DNA of 8,126 bases from an uncultured Bacteroidota bacterium (GCA_903881065.1 CAIRRW010000070.1:1-8126); one strand, 5' to 3'; positions 1 to 6,451 are shown, numbered from the stretch's first letter. Notes: generated by a model from the letters alone, not told the origin. Numbers and translations are program-made.

Positions 1-116
1 AGATTCACATACAGAAAGTACTAAACTATACTAACGGAAACAAAGCACAGGCGGCAAAACTTCTGGAGATTGGTGTTACTACTCTTTACCGAAAACTGGA
101 TGAATATGGTATTTAA
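1..116 (+). CDS. C-terminal end of a Fis-type HTH regulator, probably a sigma54-dependent NtrC-family response regulator (5' truncated)
   Basis: Only the last 37 codons are present; the reading frame begins at base 3 and stops at TAA 114-116. The peptide has the form of a Fis-family helix-turn-helix: NKAQAAKLL (residues 13-21) makes the first helix, GV the turn, and TTLYRKLDEYGI (26-37) the recognition helix and C-terminus. The sequence ending LYRKLxEYGI is typical of the DNA-binding tail of NtrC-type sigma54 activators. These normally carry a receiver and an AAA+ domain upstream, which lie outside this window. A terminator follows 40 nt later, so it is transcribed separately from the kdp genes. 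Its position directly upstream suggests it may regulate them, in place of or in addition to a KdpE. The HTH identification is firm; the rest of the domain architecture is inferred. Confidence 0.82.
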   Translation, partial: IHIQKVLNYTNGNKAQAAKLLEIGVTTLYRKLDEYGI

Positions 117-156
117 AAATAAATAAAGTCGTACCAAAACATATCAAAATGAAAAG

Positions 157-184
157 AACCTTTCCAAAATGGAAAGGTTTTTTT
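157..184 (+). terminator. Intrinsic terminator after the regulator gene
   Basis: AACCTTTCC (157-165) pairs perfectly with GGAAAGGTT (171-179) around a 5-nt loop, AAAAT. It is followed by an uninterrupted run of seven T (178-184). Flanking A residues at 152-155 can extend the stem through the T run. The A-rich 5' flank means the structure could also act on the opposite strand, but no convergent gene is visible. It separates the regulator from everything downstream. Confidence 0.9.
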
Positions 185-190
185 ATTGCC
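175..190 (+). promoter_or_regulatory. Weak candidate sigma54 (-24/-12) promoter overlapping the terminator
   Basis: GG at 176-177 and GC at 188-189 are separated by exactly 10 nt, and the downstream block reads TTGC, as in the consensus TGGCAC-N5-TTGC. The upstream block matches only at GG, and the spacer is mostly the terminator T run, so chance is a real possibility. If real, transcription would begin near 200 and give a leader of about 95 nt before the gene at 297. A second look-alike at 254-270 (TGGTGCG, then TTGGCA) has one base too many between its two blocks. I searched because the preceding regulator appears to be of the sigma54 type. Confidence 0.2.
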
Positions 191-296
191 CAAATTGAGC
201 CTGTTTTCTTATTCCCTTCTATTAATAAGCCTTTCAGGAATTAATCGCTTTTGTGGTGCGAAGTTTGGCATGGTGCGATCGAAAAATAAATACAAA

Positions 297-668
297 ATGA
301 AAAAGAGAATGATAACAGAAAATGAAGTGCATGAAATTCTAAGTAATGATTTGCCAGAAATAAATACGGAACTGGAGAAACTTACTAGCCTGAATAATAT
401 TTACAAAACGATGGAATGTTTTGTGGGGTTTACCAAACAACTTATCTATAAAGGTAATTTGAAAGAAGTAAAACATTGCTTTAACATAGCTGAGAAAATG
501 CTTGATGATGGAAATAGTTTAGTGAAGAACGCTATTGAAAATGTATTTGTCTATTCATTGGGAACCGTGGTTGCTTTAAGCGGGCTGAAAACAAAGAGCT
601 TAAAAAAGATTTTCAACGGTTCGTTAAGGAAGGAATATAATAGACAAGTTTTAACACATGGAATATAG
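297..668 (+). CDS. Small helical protein of unknown function, 123 aa, upstream of kdp
   Basis: I do not recognise a function. The open frame extends up to a TTG at 186, but that start sits at the foot of the terminator. ATG 297 has the A-rich context AATACAAAATG, very like the microprotein start at 877, so I take 297; ATG 309 is also possible. The product is predicted mostly alpha-helical and soluble, with no signal peptide or clear membrane segment. Conserved-looking blocks are NIYKTMECFVGFTKQLI (34-50), GNLKEVKHCFNIAEKML (53-69), and NSLVKNAIENVFVYSL (73-88). The repeated pattern of amphipathic helices suggests a small helical bundle. From memory, similar proteins occur in Bacteroidota and may correspond to a DUF (DUF7674), but I cannot verify this. 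It lies between the terminator and the microproteins in the same direction as kdp, so it could be first in the operon or a separate unit (70 nt gap to the next gene). Confidence 0.75.
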   Translation: MKKRMITENEVHEILSNDLPEINTELEKLTSLNNIYKTMECFVGFTKQLIYKGNLKEVKHCFNIAEKMLDDGNSLVKNAIENVFVYSLGTVVALSGLKTKSLKKIFNGSLRKEYNRQVLTHGI

Positions 669-738
669 ATTGATTTTAGTAACTGGATTGAGTGTGTAAT
701 GCTATAAAAATCTTTTCTGATAACTATTCAATTTACGG

Positions 739-852
739 ATGGAAAAGAGAAAACAAAATATAATAACCATAGTTCTGATAGTATTATCGCTCTTGTTTGC
801 AATGTGCATGATATATACAGTAGTATTAAAATTAAATTACCTAGTAAAATAA
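739..852 (+). CDS. Single-helix membrane microprotein, 37 aa, unknown
   Basis: ATG 739 opens a 37-codon frame ending at TAA 850-852. The peptide starts with a basic, polar stretch (MEKRKQN). It then has one long hydrophobic helix, about residues 8-30 (IITIVLIVLSLLF onward), and ends in a short basic tail. By the positive-inside rule the N-terminus would be cytoplasmic. It sits 24 nt before the next microprotein, in the same direction as kdpF and kdpA. KdpF itself is a similar lone helix that stabilises the KdpABC complex, so an accessory helix of the same complex is a reasonable guess. I recognise no family. No strong ribosome site is visible, and at this length the open frame alone is weak evidence. 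The helix, the charge pattern and the tight spacing favour a real gene. Confidence 0.55.
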   Translation: MEKRKQNIITIVLIVLSLLFAMCMIYTVVLKLNYLVK

Positions 853-876
853 ATTAATCACTTAATAAATAACAAA

Positions 877-969
877 ATGGAAATCTTAATCACTTTATCA
901 TTAGTAGCTGCCGGACTTATCTGTTTCTGGCTTTTTTACAAAACAATTAACTTTTTTGAAAACATTTAA
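877..969 (+). CDS. Single-helix membrane microprotein, 30 aa, unknown
   Basis: ATG 877 has the context AATAAATAACAAAATG, close to that of the gene at 297, and the frame ends at TAA 967-969. The peptide is a hydrophobic helix, about residues 4-21 (LITLSLVAAGLICFWLF), followed by an aromatic amphipathic tail, YKTINFFENI (21-30). It lies 24 nt after the previous microprotein and only 5 nt before kdpF, so co-translation with kdpF is likely. From memory, tiny Bacteroidota proteins ending in FYKxIxxFExI exist beside kdpF, but I cannot name a family. It is not KdpF: the KdpF signature (YxxYVLIxPExF) is in the next frame. A helper helix in the Kdp complex is inference only. Confidence 0.68.
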   Translation: MEILITLSLVAAGLICFWLFYKTINFFENI

Positions 970-974
970 AAAAC

Positions 975-1052
975 ATGACACTATTATTTATTTTATCAAT
1001 CGCGGTTTTCTGTTACTTAATATATGTACTGATAAAACCGGAGAAATTTTAA
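975..1052 (+). CDS. kdpF: KdpF, small subunit of the K+-transporting ATPase, 25 aa
   Basis: KdpF is a one-helix inner-membrane peptide that stabilises the KdpABC complex in Escherichia coli. This frame encodes 25 residues: a hydrophobic helix from LLFILSIAVF into YLIYVLIKPEKF (14-25). The end YLIYVLIKPEKF matches the conserved KdpF tail (E. coli ends YLVYALINAEAF, from memory; that protein is 29 aa). It starts 5 nt after the preceding microprotein stop. A 101-nt gap holding an inverted repeat separates it from kdpA, which is unusual because kdpF and kdpA are commonly very close or overlapping. The family call rests on the tail motif, the size and the position. Confidence 0.9.
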   Translation: MTLLFILSIAVFCYLIYVLIKPEKF

Positions 1053-1055
1053 AAC

Positions 1056-1146
1056 AATGGACAATGAATAATTGATAATTGACAATTATCAAGAAACAGT
1101 TATTCGTTGGTTCATTTTCAATTATACATTATCAATTTTCAATTAG
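1056..1146. repeat. AT-rich inverted repeat of about 7-nt units between kdpF and kdpA
   Basis: From 1056 to 1090 the sequence reads as five 7-nt units: AATGGAC, AATGAAT, AATTGAT, AATTGAC and AATTATC. From about 1113 to 1146 the opposite strand shows similar units in inverted order (CATTTT, CAATTATA, CATTAT, CAATTTT, CAATTAG). The best perfect pairing is AATTGATAAT (1070-1079) with ATTATCAATT (1128-1137). The arms flank about 22 nt of unrelated sequence. As RNA it would form an imperfect AU-rich hairpin just before kdpA. It resembles short interspersed AT repeats I recall from Bacteroidota genomes, but it could equally be a local regulatory hairpin. It lacks a T run, so it is not an ordinary terminator. 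Confidence 0.7.
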
Positions 1147-1153
1147 CAAAAAG

Positions 1154-2875
1154 ATGAATACAGAATTAATAGGAGTAATTGCCACTTTCGCAATCACGGT
1201 ATTGCTGGCAATTCCATTAGGAAAATACATAGCAAAGGTATTTAACAATGAAAAAACAATATTGGATTTTATCGCTCCGGTGGAACGGTTTATATTTCGC
1301 ATTTGCGGTATAGATACAAGTAAGGAAATGAACTGGAAGCAACATTTAATGGCGTTGCTAACCATAAATATGCTGTGGTTTGTGTACGCTTTTGTATTGC
1401 TCTATACACAAGGCAGCCTGTTCCTGAACCCTGACGGCAATCCATCCATGACATCGGATTTAACCTTTAATACAGCCATCAGTTTTCTGGTGAATTGTAA
1501 TTTACAGGATTATTCGGGCGAAACAGGAGCAACGTATTTAACACAGCTTTTTGTTTTTAACTTCCTGATGTTCGTGTCGGCAGCTACCGGAATAGCAGCA
1601 TTGGTAGTTGTTTTCAACGCAATGCGGGATAAAGTAACAGATAAGCTTGGCAACTTCTTTGTGATATTTACAAAAACAATCACCCGTATATTATTACCGT
1701 TAAGTATTGTAATAGCTGTCTTGCTTGTGTTTAACGGCACGCCTGCCAGCTTCCATGGAAAGGACAGTATAATAACAATGCAAGGGGACACGGTGCAGGT
1801 TTCGCGTGGTCCAGCAGCAGGAATGATTGCAATAAAACATTTAGGTACTAATGGCGGCGGCTGGTTTGGAGCAAACTCTGCACATCCATTGGAGAACCCA
1901 AATTACTTTACCAATATGCTTGAAATGGTGGTGCAGGTTCTTATTCCTATAGCAATGATTTTTGCACTTGGCTTCTATATAAAAAGAAAGAAATTTTCGT
2001 ATGTGATTTTCGGAGTGATGACGATAGGGATGCTGACGTTGCTTATTCCGACAATGATGGCGGAAATGAATGGAAATCCGGCTATTACTGCAATGGGGAT
2101 TGACCAGCATTCAGGAGCTACCGAAGGAAAAGAAGTACGGTTTGGTGCTGCCGCATCAGGCTATTGGAGTATTGTAACAACTATTATATCTACCGGATCG
2201 GTAAACTCGATGCATGACAGTTCGATGCCACTTTCTGGTAATATGCAACTATTGGGAATGATGGTTAATAGCTTTTATGGAGGATGCGGAGTAGGAATTT
2301 TGAACTATTATATATTTATAATAATCGCGGTATTCATTTCGGGGTTGATGGTAGGCAGAACACCCGAATTTTTAGGTCGAAAAATAGAAGCCAGAGAAAT
2401 GAAGATTGCTACTTTAATTGCCTTGTTGCATCCATTCATCATTTTAGTAGGAACAGCTATATCATCATTTACATTAGTACATTATCCGAATGCTGACTGG
2501 GCTGTGAAACCTTCTACATGGCTTAATAACCCGGGATATCATGGGTTTTCGGAAATGCTTTATCAATACACTTCCTGTGCGGCTAACAATGGCAGCGGTT
2601 TCGAAGGATTGGGAGATAACAATGTTTTCTGGAATGTTACTACAGGATTTGTATTAATACTTGGCAGGTATCTACCAATCATTGGTCCGCTGGCAATTGC
2701 AGGGATTCTGGCAAAGAAAAAGTATATTCCAGAGTCAGCAGGTACGTTAAGAACAGATACCGGCACATTCGGTTTGATGACGTATGCAGTTATAATGATT
2801 ATTGCAGCATTAGCATTTTTCCCGGCATTAGTGCTTGGTCCGATAGCAGAATATTTTAGTTTATATCATCATTAA
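1154..2875 (+). CDS. kdpA: KdpA, K+-binding channel-like subunit of the Kdp ATPase
   Basis: KdpA is the inner-membrane subunit that selects and binds K+ in the KdpFABC pump. The 573-aa product is close to the E. coli length (557). I chose ATG 1154 because the open frame upstream, reached from a TTG at 1079, runs through the inverted repeat and adds residues unlike KdpA. The four filter regions are visible: NCNLQDYSGET (114-123), GTNGGGWFGANSAHP (231-245), STGSVNSMHD (346-355), and TSCAANNGSGFEGL (473-486). Other KdpA signatures are GLMVGRTPEFLGRKIEAREMK (397-417) and GYHGFSEMLY (461-470). Around ten hydrophobic segments are spread along the chain. The kdpB start follows 14 nt after the stop. 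No key residue appears altered. The identity is secure. Confidence 0.98.
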   Translation: MNTELIGVIATFAITVLLAIPLGKYIAKVFNNEKTILDFIAPVERFIFRICGIDTSKEMNWKQHLMALLTINMLWFVYAFVLLYTQGSLFLNPDGNPSMTSDLTFNTAISFLVNCNLQDYSGETGATYLTQLFVFNFLMFVSAATGIAALVVVFNAMRDKVTDKLGNFFVIFTKTITRILLPLSIVIAVLLVFNGTPASFHGKDSIITMQGDTVQVSRGPAAGMIAIKHLGTNGGGWFGANSAHPLENPNYFTNMLEMVVQVLIPIAMIFALGFYIKRKKFSYVIFGVMTIGMLTLLIPTMMAEMNGNPAITAMGIDQHSGATEGKEVRFGAAASGYWSIVTTIISTGSVNSMHDSSMPLSGNMQLLGMMVNSFYGGCGVGILNYYIFIIIAVFISGLMVGRTPEFLGRKIEAREMKIATLIALLHPFIILVGTAISSFTLVHYPNADWAVKPSTWLNNPGYHGFSEMLYQYTSCAANNGSGFEGLGDNNVFWNVTTGFVLILGRYLPIIGPLAIAGILAKKKYIPESAGTLRTDTGTFGLMTYAVIMIIAALAFFPALVLGPIAEYFSLYHH

Positions 2876-2889
2876 GAAATTATAAAATC

Positions 2890-4935
2890 ATGAGCAAATC
2901 AACAAATAAATCATTGTTTCAAAAAGAGCTTGTTACAGAGGCTTTAAAACAATCATTCGTAAAATTACATCCTAAAGCGATGGTAAAAAATCCAGTTATG
3001 TTCTGTGTAGAAATAGGAACTCTGGTAATGCTTATTGTAACCGTAAGTATTTTAATAACCAAGGATAATTCGCAGGGAAGCTTAGGTTATAATCTGTTTG
3101 TTTTAATTGTATTGTTCCTTACAATTCTGTTTGCAAACTTTGCTGAAGCGATAGCGGAAGCAAGAGGCAAGGCACAGGCAGAATCGTTGCGCAAAACACG
3201 TGAAGAAACACCTGCAAAAAAAGTGTTTCCTGTTGGTGAATTAAGAGTGGATGAAATAAAAGTAGTGTCCTCATCAGAACTTGTAAAAGGAGATATCTTT
3301 ATTTGTGAAACGGGAGATATTATCCCTACCGACGGCGAAATAATTGAAGGACTTGCAACGATTGATGAATCAGCAATCACAGGAGAGAGCGCACCGGTAA
3401 TACGTGAATCGGGCGGAGATAAAAGTTCGGTAACGGGAGGAACGAAAGTATTGTCTGATAAAATTAAAGTGCGTGTTACTACAGAGCCTGGTGAATCATT
3501 TCTTGATAAAATGATTGCTTTGGTGGAAGGAGCAAGCCGCCAGAAAACACCAAATGAAATTGCATTGACCATTTTACTCGCAGCTTTTACACTTGTGTTT
3601 ATTATTGTATGCGTAACCTTGAAACCATTTGCAGATTATGCTAATACACCTATAACTATAGCTGCACTTATTTCATTATTTGTTTGTTTGATACCAACAA
3701 CAATTGGAGGATTGCTTTCGGCAATCGGTATTGCAGGTATGGATAGAGCATTGCGTGCTAATGTGATTACAAAATCAGGTAAAGCTGTAGAAACTGCTGG
3801 AGATATAGATGTGTTGCTTCTTGATAAAACAGGTACAATAACAATAGGTAATCGGAAGGCAACACATTTTTATCCTTCGAAAGGAGTAGATGAAAAACAT
3901 TTTATTAAATGTACCATTCTTAGTTCAATGTCGGATGATACACCAGAAGGAAAATCAATAATTGAATTAGCCGGATTAAATCCATTAAGTTATGTGATAC
4001 AGAATCCACGTTTTATAAAATTCACTGCAGAAACACGCAGTTCAGGAATTGACTTTGAAAATACTCGCATAAGAAAAGGAGCATCTGATGCAATCAGAAA
4101 CCTAAGTGAGAAAGCAGGATATATATTTCCTATTGATACTGAAGAATCTGTTAGAGCCATTTCTAGCAAAGGAGGAACGCCCCTTGTAGTTTCTGAAAAT
4201 GAAAAAGTGATTGGAGTAATTGAGCTACAGGATATAATCAAAACAGGAATTCGCGAACGCTTTGAACGCCTTCGCAAAATGGGAATAAAAACAGTGATGG
4301 TTACCGGTGACAATCCGCTTACCGCTAAGTTTATTGCAGAAGCAGCTGGTGTTGATGATTTTATTGCAGAAGCTAAACCTGAAGATAAAATGAATTATAT
4401 TAAGAAAGAACAGGCAGCAGGAAAGCTAGTAGCGATGATGGGCGATGGAACAAATGATGCTCCTGCACTTGCGCAAGCCGACGTAGGAGTAGCCATGAAC
4501 AGTGGAACACAAGCTGCAAAGGAAGCAGGTAATATGGTTGATTTGGATAATGACCCAACTAAACTAATTGAAATAGTAGAAATAGGAAAACAATTGTTAA
4601 TTACCAGAGGAACGCTTACAACCTTCAGCATAGCTAATGATGTTGCAAAATACTTCGCAATTGTGCCTGCATTATTTATTGCTTCAATACCAGCATTACA
4701 GGGGTTAAATATTATGAATTTACATAGCCCGGAAAGTGCAATATTATCAGCAGTAATTTTTAATGCTATCATCATTCCTATTTTAATACCATTGGCTTTG
4801 CGCGGTGTAGAATATAAACCTATTGGCGCATCTGCATTGCTAAGACGTAATTTATTAATATATGGTTTCGGTGGTATAGTATTGCCATTTATCGGAATCA
4901 AATTAATTGATTTAGGGATTGGAATATTTTTTTAA
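2890..4935 (+). CDS. kdpB: KdpB, catalytic P-type ATPase subunit of the Kdp K+ pump
   Basis: KdpB hydrolyses ATP and drives K+ through the KdpA/KdpB path. The protein has 681 residues, the usual length. Visible in order are TGES (164-167) in the actuator domain, IPTTIGG (268-274) with the membrane proline, and DKTGT (312-316) with phosphorylated Asp312. Next come the nucleotide site with FTAETRSSGID (378-388) and KGA (396-398), then TGDNP (472-476), GDGTNDAPAL (518-527), and a membrane D/K pair in FSIANDVAKYF (Asp584, Lys587). All match positions important in E. coli KdpB (D307, F377, K395, D583 and K586). Ser167 of TGES is the equivalent of the serine phosphorylated in E. coli KdpB at high K+, so that inhibitory control could exist here. 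The gene is intact and kdpC follows after 28 nt. Confidence 0.98.
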   Translation: MSKSTNKSLFQKELVTEALKQSFVKLHPKAMVKNPVMFCVEIGTLVMLIVTVSILITKDNSQGSLGYNLFVLIVLFLTILFANFAEAIAEARGKAQAESLRKTREETPAKKVFPVGELRVDEIKVVSSSELVKGDIFICETGDIIPTDGEIIEGLATIDESAITGESAPVIRESGGDKSSVTGGTKVLSDKIKVRVTTEPGESFLDKMIALVEGASRQKTPNEIALTILLAAFTLVFIIVCVTLKPFADYANTPITIAALISLFVCLIPTTIGGLLSAIGIAGMDRALRANVITKSGKAVETAGDIDVLLLDKTGTITIGNRKATHFYPSKGVDEKHFIKCTILSSMSDDTPEGKSIIELAGLNPLSYVIQNPRFIKFTAETRSSGIDFENTRIRKGASDAIRNLSEKAGYIFPIDTEESVRAISSKGGTPLVVSENEKVIGVIELQDIIKTGIRERFERLRKMGIKTVMVTGDNPLTAKFIAEAAGVDDFIAEAKPEDKMNYIKKEQAAGKLVAMMGDGTNDAPALAQADVGVAMNSGTQAAKEAGNMVDLDNDPTKLIEIVEIGKQLLITRGTLTTFSIANDVAKYFAIVPALFIASIPALQGLNIMNLHSPESAILSAVIFNAIIIPILIPLALRGVEYKPIGASALLRRNLLIYGFGGIVLPFIGIKLIDLGIGIFF

Positions 4936-4963
4936 TTAACTAAGAATACTAATATAAAATATT

Positions 4964-5527
4964 ATGAAAACATACATTTTAACATCATTAAAACTAACAG
5001 CAGTAATGATAATTATCTGTTCGGTACTTTATCCATTATTAATAGCAGGTATAGCCAAGACTGCTCCCGGAGGCGGAAAAGGAGAAACAATAGAAGTGAA
5101 CGGAAAAGTGGTTGGTTATGCCAATATCGGGCAAAAATTTACTGCTGATAAATACTTTTGGTCACGACCATCTGCAGTAAATTATAACGCGGCAGGTAGC
5201 GGAGGAAGCAACAAAGGTCCATCGAACCCCGCTTATTTAAAGGATGTTCAGGCTAAAATAGATACATTCCTCGTGCATAATCCAGGAGTTAACAAAGCGG
5301 ATATCCCAGCTGAATTAGTGACTGCATCAGGTAGTGGACTGGATCCAGACTTATCACCAGAAGGTGCATTGGTGCAAGTTAAACGTGTTGCCAAAACAAG
5401 AAACATTTCGGAAGAAAAGGTAAAACAATTAGTTGAAAGCAAAATTGAAAAACCATTATTAGGAATGTTTGGCCCTGCAAAAGTAAACGTATTAAAATTG
5501 AATGTTGCATTAGACAATATTAGATAA
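4964..5527 (+). CDS. kdpC: KdpC, accessory subunit of the Kdp K+ pump
   Basis: KdpC is a single-pass inner-membrane protein with a large periplasmic domain that is required for assembly and high-affinity transport. The 187-aa product (E. coli about 190) has one N-terminal membrane helix, about residues 9-31 (LKLTAVMIIICSVLYPLL onward). Family motifs follow: YFWSRPSAVNYNAAGSGGSN (64-83), GPSNP (85-89), and IPAELVTASGSGLDPDLSPE (114-133). The QVKRVAKTRNI segment and a C-terminal GxFGPxxVNVLxLNxAL block are also typical. ATG 4964 gives the expected N-terminus. The stop (TAA 5525-5527) is followed 2 nt later by the next start, which suggests translational coupling to the secreted protein downstream. 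Confidence 0.97.
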   Translation: MKTYILTSLKLTAVMIIICSVLYPLLIAGIAKTAPGGGKGETIEVNGKVVGYANIGQKFTADKYFWSRPSAVNYNAAGSGGSNKGPSNPAYLKDVQAKIDTFLVHNPGVNKADIPAELVTASGSGLDPDLSPEGALVQVKRVAKTRNISEEKVKQLVESKIEKPLLGMFGPAKVNVLKLNVALDNIR

Positions 5528-5529
5528 GT

Positions 5530-6117
5530 ATGAATATTAAAAAACTGTTATTGCTTTTATTACTTCTTGTTATAAAATCTTCTTTTGCACAAAAACAAGA
5601 TAGCATTCCTTATAGTGGAATATATATTAATGCACAGGATTTCAAGACTGGCAAGTTAGCTTACATAATGAATTGCGATTTGACTACAGGGAAAATCAGA
5701 CTGAATCATTTTCTTTGCAAGGGATATATTGATGTTGTAAACGGAGATAAAAAGGTAAGACTTACCAAGGATAGTATTTATGGATACAAGGATTGTAAGC
5801 AAAATGATTTCAGGTTTTATAAAGAATGTGACCATGAATATCAGATAGAAGAAAATAAAACGATAGTAATTTATATTGCCGATGTGCCTGTTGTTCCATC
5901 ATCAGGAAAAGCTATTCAGCTAGTTCCTCATTATTATTTTAGTGTATCACTTGAGTCGGAAATTATTCCTTTGACAATAAAAAATCTGAAGAGAGCTTTT
6001 CCTGATAATCAGAAGTTCCATGATAAACTGGATACAGAGATTAGTTCGGAAAAAGATTTGGTTAGTTATGACGGAGTTCATAAAATGTATAAGGTAAATT
6101 ATCTGATTGATAAATAA
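5530..6117 (+). CDS. Secreted/periplasmic protein of unknown function, 195 aa, coupled to kdpC
   Basis: The start lies 2 nt after the kdpC stop. A clear Sec signal peptide is present: MNIKK, a poly-leucine core, then KSSFA before QKQDS, with predicted cleavage after Ala20. There is no lipobox cysteine, so it is not an obvious lipoprotein. The mature part (about 175 aa) looks rich in beta-strands, with DSIYGYKDCKQNDFRFY (81-97) near the middle and KNLKRAFPDNQKFHDKLD (about 151-168) and YDGVHKMYKVNYL (179-191) toward the end. Three cysteines near the middle (63, 89 and 99) plus Cys49 could form disulfides. From memory, the pattern LTxxNLKxAFPDNxKFHDxLD...HKMYKVN recurs in secreted Bacteroidota proteins of unknown role; I cannot name a family. 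The coupling to kdpC makes a role in the envelope around the K+ pump plausible, but this is inference. Confidence 0.88.
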   Translation: MNIKKLLLLLLLLVIKSSFAQKQDSIPYSGIYINAQDFKTGKLAYIMNCDLTTGKIRLNHFLCKGYIDVVNGDKKVRLTKDSIYGYKDCKQNDFRFYKECDHEYQIEENKTIVIYIADVPVVPSSGKAIQLVPHYYFSVSLESEIIPLTIKNLKRAFPDNQKFHDKLDTEISSEKDLVSYDGVHKMYKVNYLIDK

Positions 6118-6138
6118 AGGTGAAAGTAAAAGTAAAAG

Positions 6139-6387
6139 ATGAACAAAGGAAACAACAAACAAACAAAAATGATTTCCTTTTGGAGAGCGGTTTTGGAAAT
6201 GGGGTTTATCATCTTTCTTTTTTATTCTAACCTTTTGATGGGAGAATTCACGAACTCGGGATTAGGCAAGAGTAAAGGATTGATATGGGCAGTGCAGGAT
6301 ATTTTTACTGTAACAAATTACATAATAGCAATAGTTTCATCACTATTTGGTTATTTGGTGTTTGAATATTTAAGAAATAGGAAATAG
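6139..6387 (+). CDS. Small two-helix inner-membrane protein, 82 aa, unknown
   Basis: The product has two predicted membrane helices: about residues 15-35 (AVLEMGFIIFLFYSNLLMG) and 57-77 (TVTNYIIAIVSSLFGYLVF), joined by a polar loop. The tail YLRNRK is basic. By the positive-inside rule both ends would be cytoplasmic. The start is uncertain: ATG 6139 gives 82 aa, whereas ATG 6169 gives 72 aa beginning MISFWRAV. ATG 6169 has an A/C-rich context (AACAAACAAACAAAAATG) like other starts in this window, so the shorter form may be right. The gene lies 21 nt after the secreted protein and 64 nt before the porin. I recall similar proteins with the MGFIxFLFYSNLLMGE motif in Bacteroidota but know no function. 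Its place in the series suggests membership of the kdp unit. Confidence 0.83.
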   Translation: MNKGNNKQTKMISFWRAVLEMGFIIFLFYSNLLMGEFTNSGLGKSKGLIWAVQDIFTVTNYIIAIVSSLFGYLVFEYLRNRK

Positions 6388-6451
6388 AAAGAAACAAAGT
6401 TAAATCCCGAATATTTAATACTATTAAAAAATAAATAAAAAACAAAACAAA

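Noticed and set aside
186..296. N-terminal extension of the unknown protein from TTG 186 (hydrophobic, signal-like stretch)
   Set aside because: The start abuts the terminator T run, the extension is unlike the helical body of the protein, and ATG 297 has a much better start context.
669..738. Possible riboswitch or leader RNA before the microproteins
   Set aside because: The 70-nt gap shows no strong hairpin, no T run and no match to a promoter element that I can see; it is too short for known K+-linked riboswitches such as the c-di-AMP type.
1056..1146. Inverted repeat read as an insertion sequence remnant or CRISPR repeat
   Set aside because: No transposase fragment or target duplication, and the units are too short and adjacent, without spacers, for CRISPR.
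1079..1153. 25-residue N-terminal extension of KdpA from TTG 1079
   Set aside because: It is translated from the inverted repeat and is not KdpA-like; ATG 1154 gives the expected start of the family.
2284..2496. Plus-strand open frame of 70 codons within kdpA
   Set aside because: Out of frame with an intact, well-conserved kdpA; no sign of a frameshift in kdpA that would need it.
3087..3572. 161-codon open frame on the minus strand inside kdpB
   Set aside because: Antisense shadow of a strongly conserved gene; the product has no recognisable motif or start signal. The same applies to the frame at 4395-4901.
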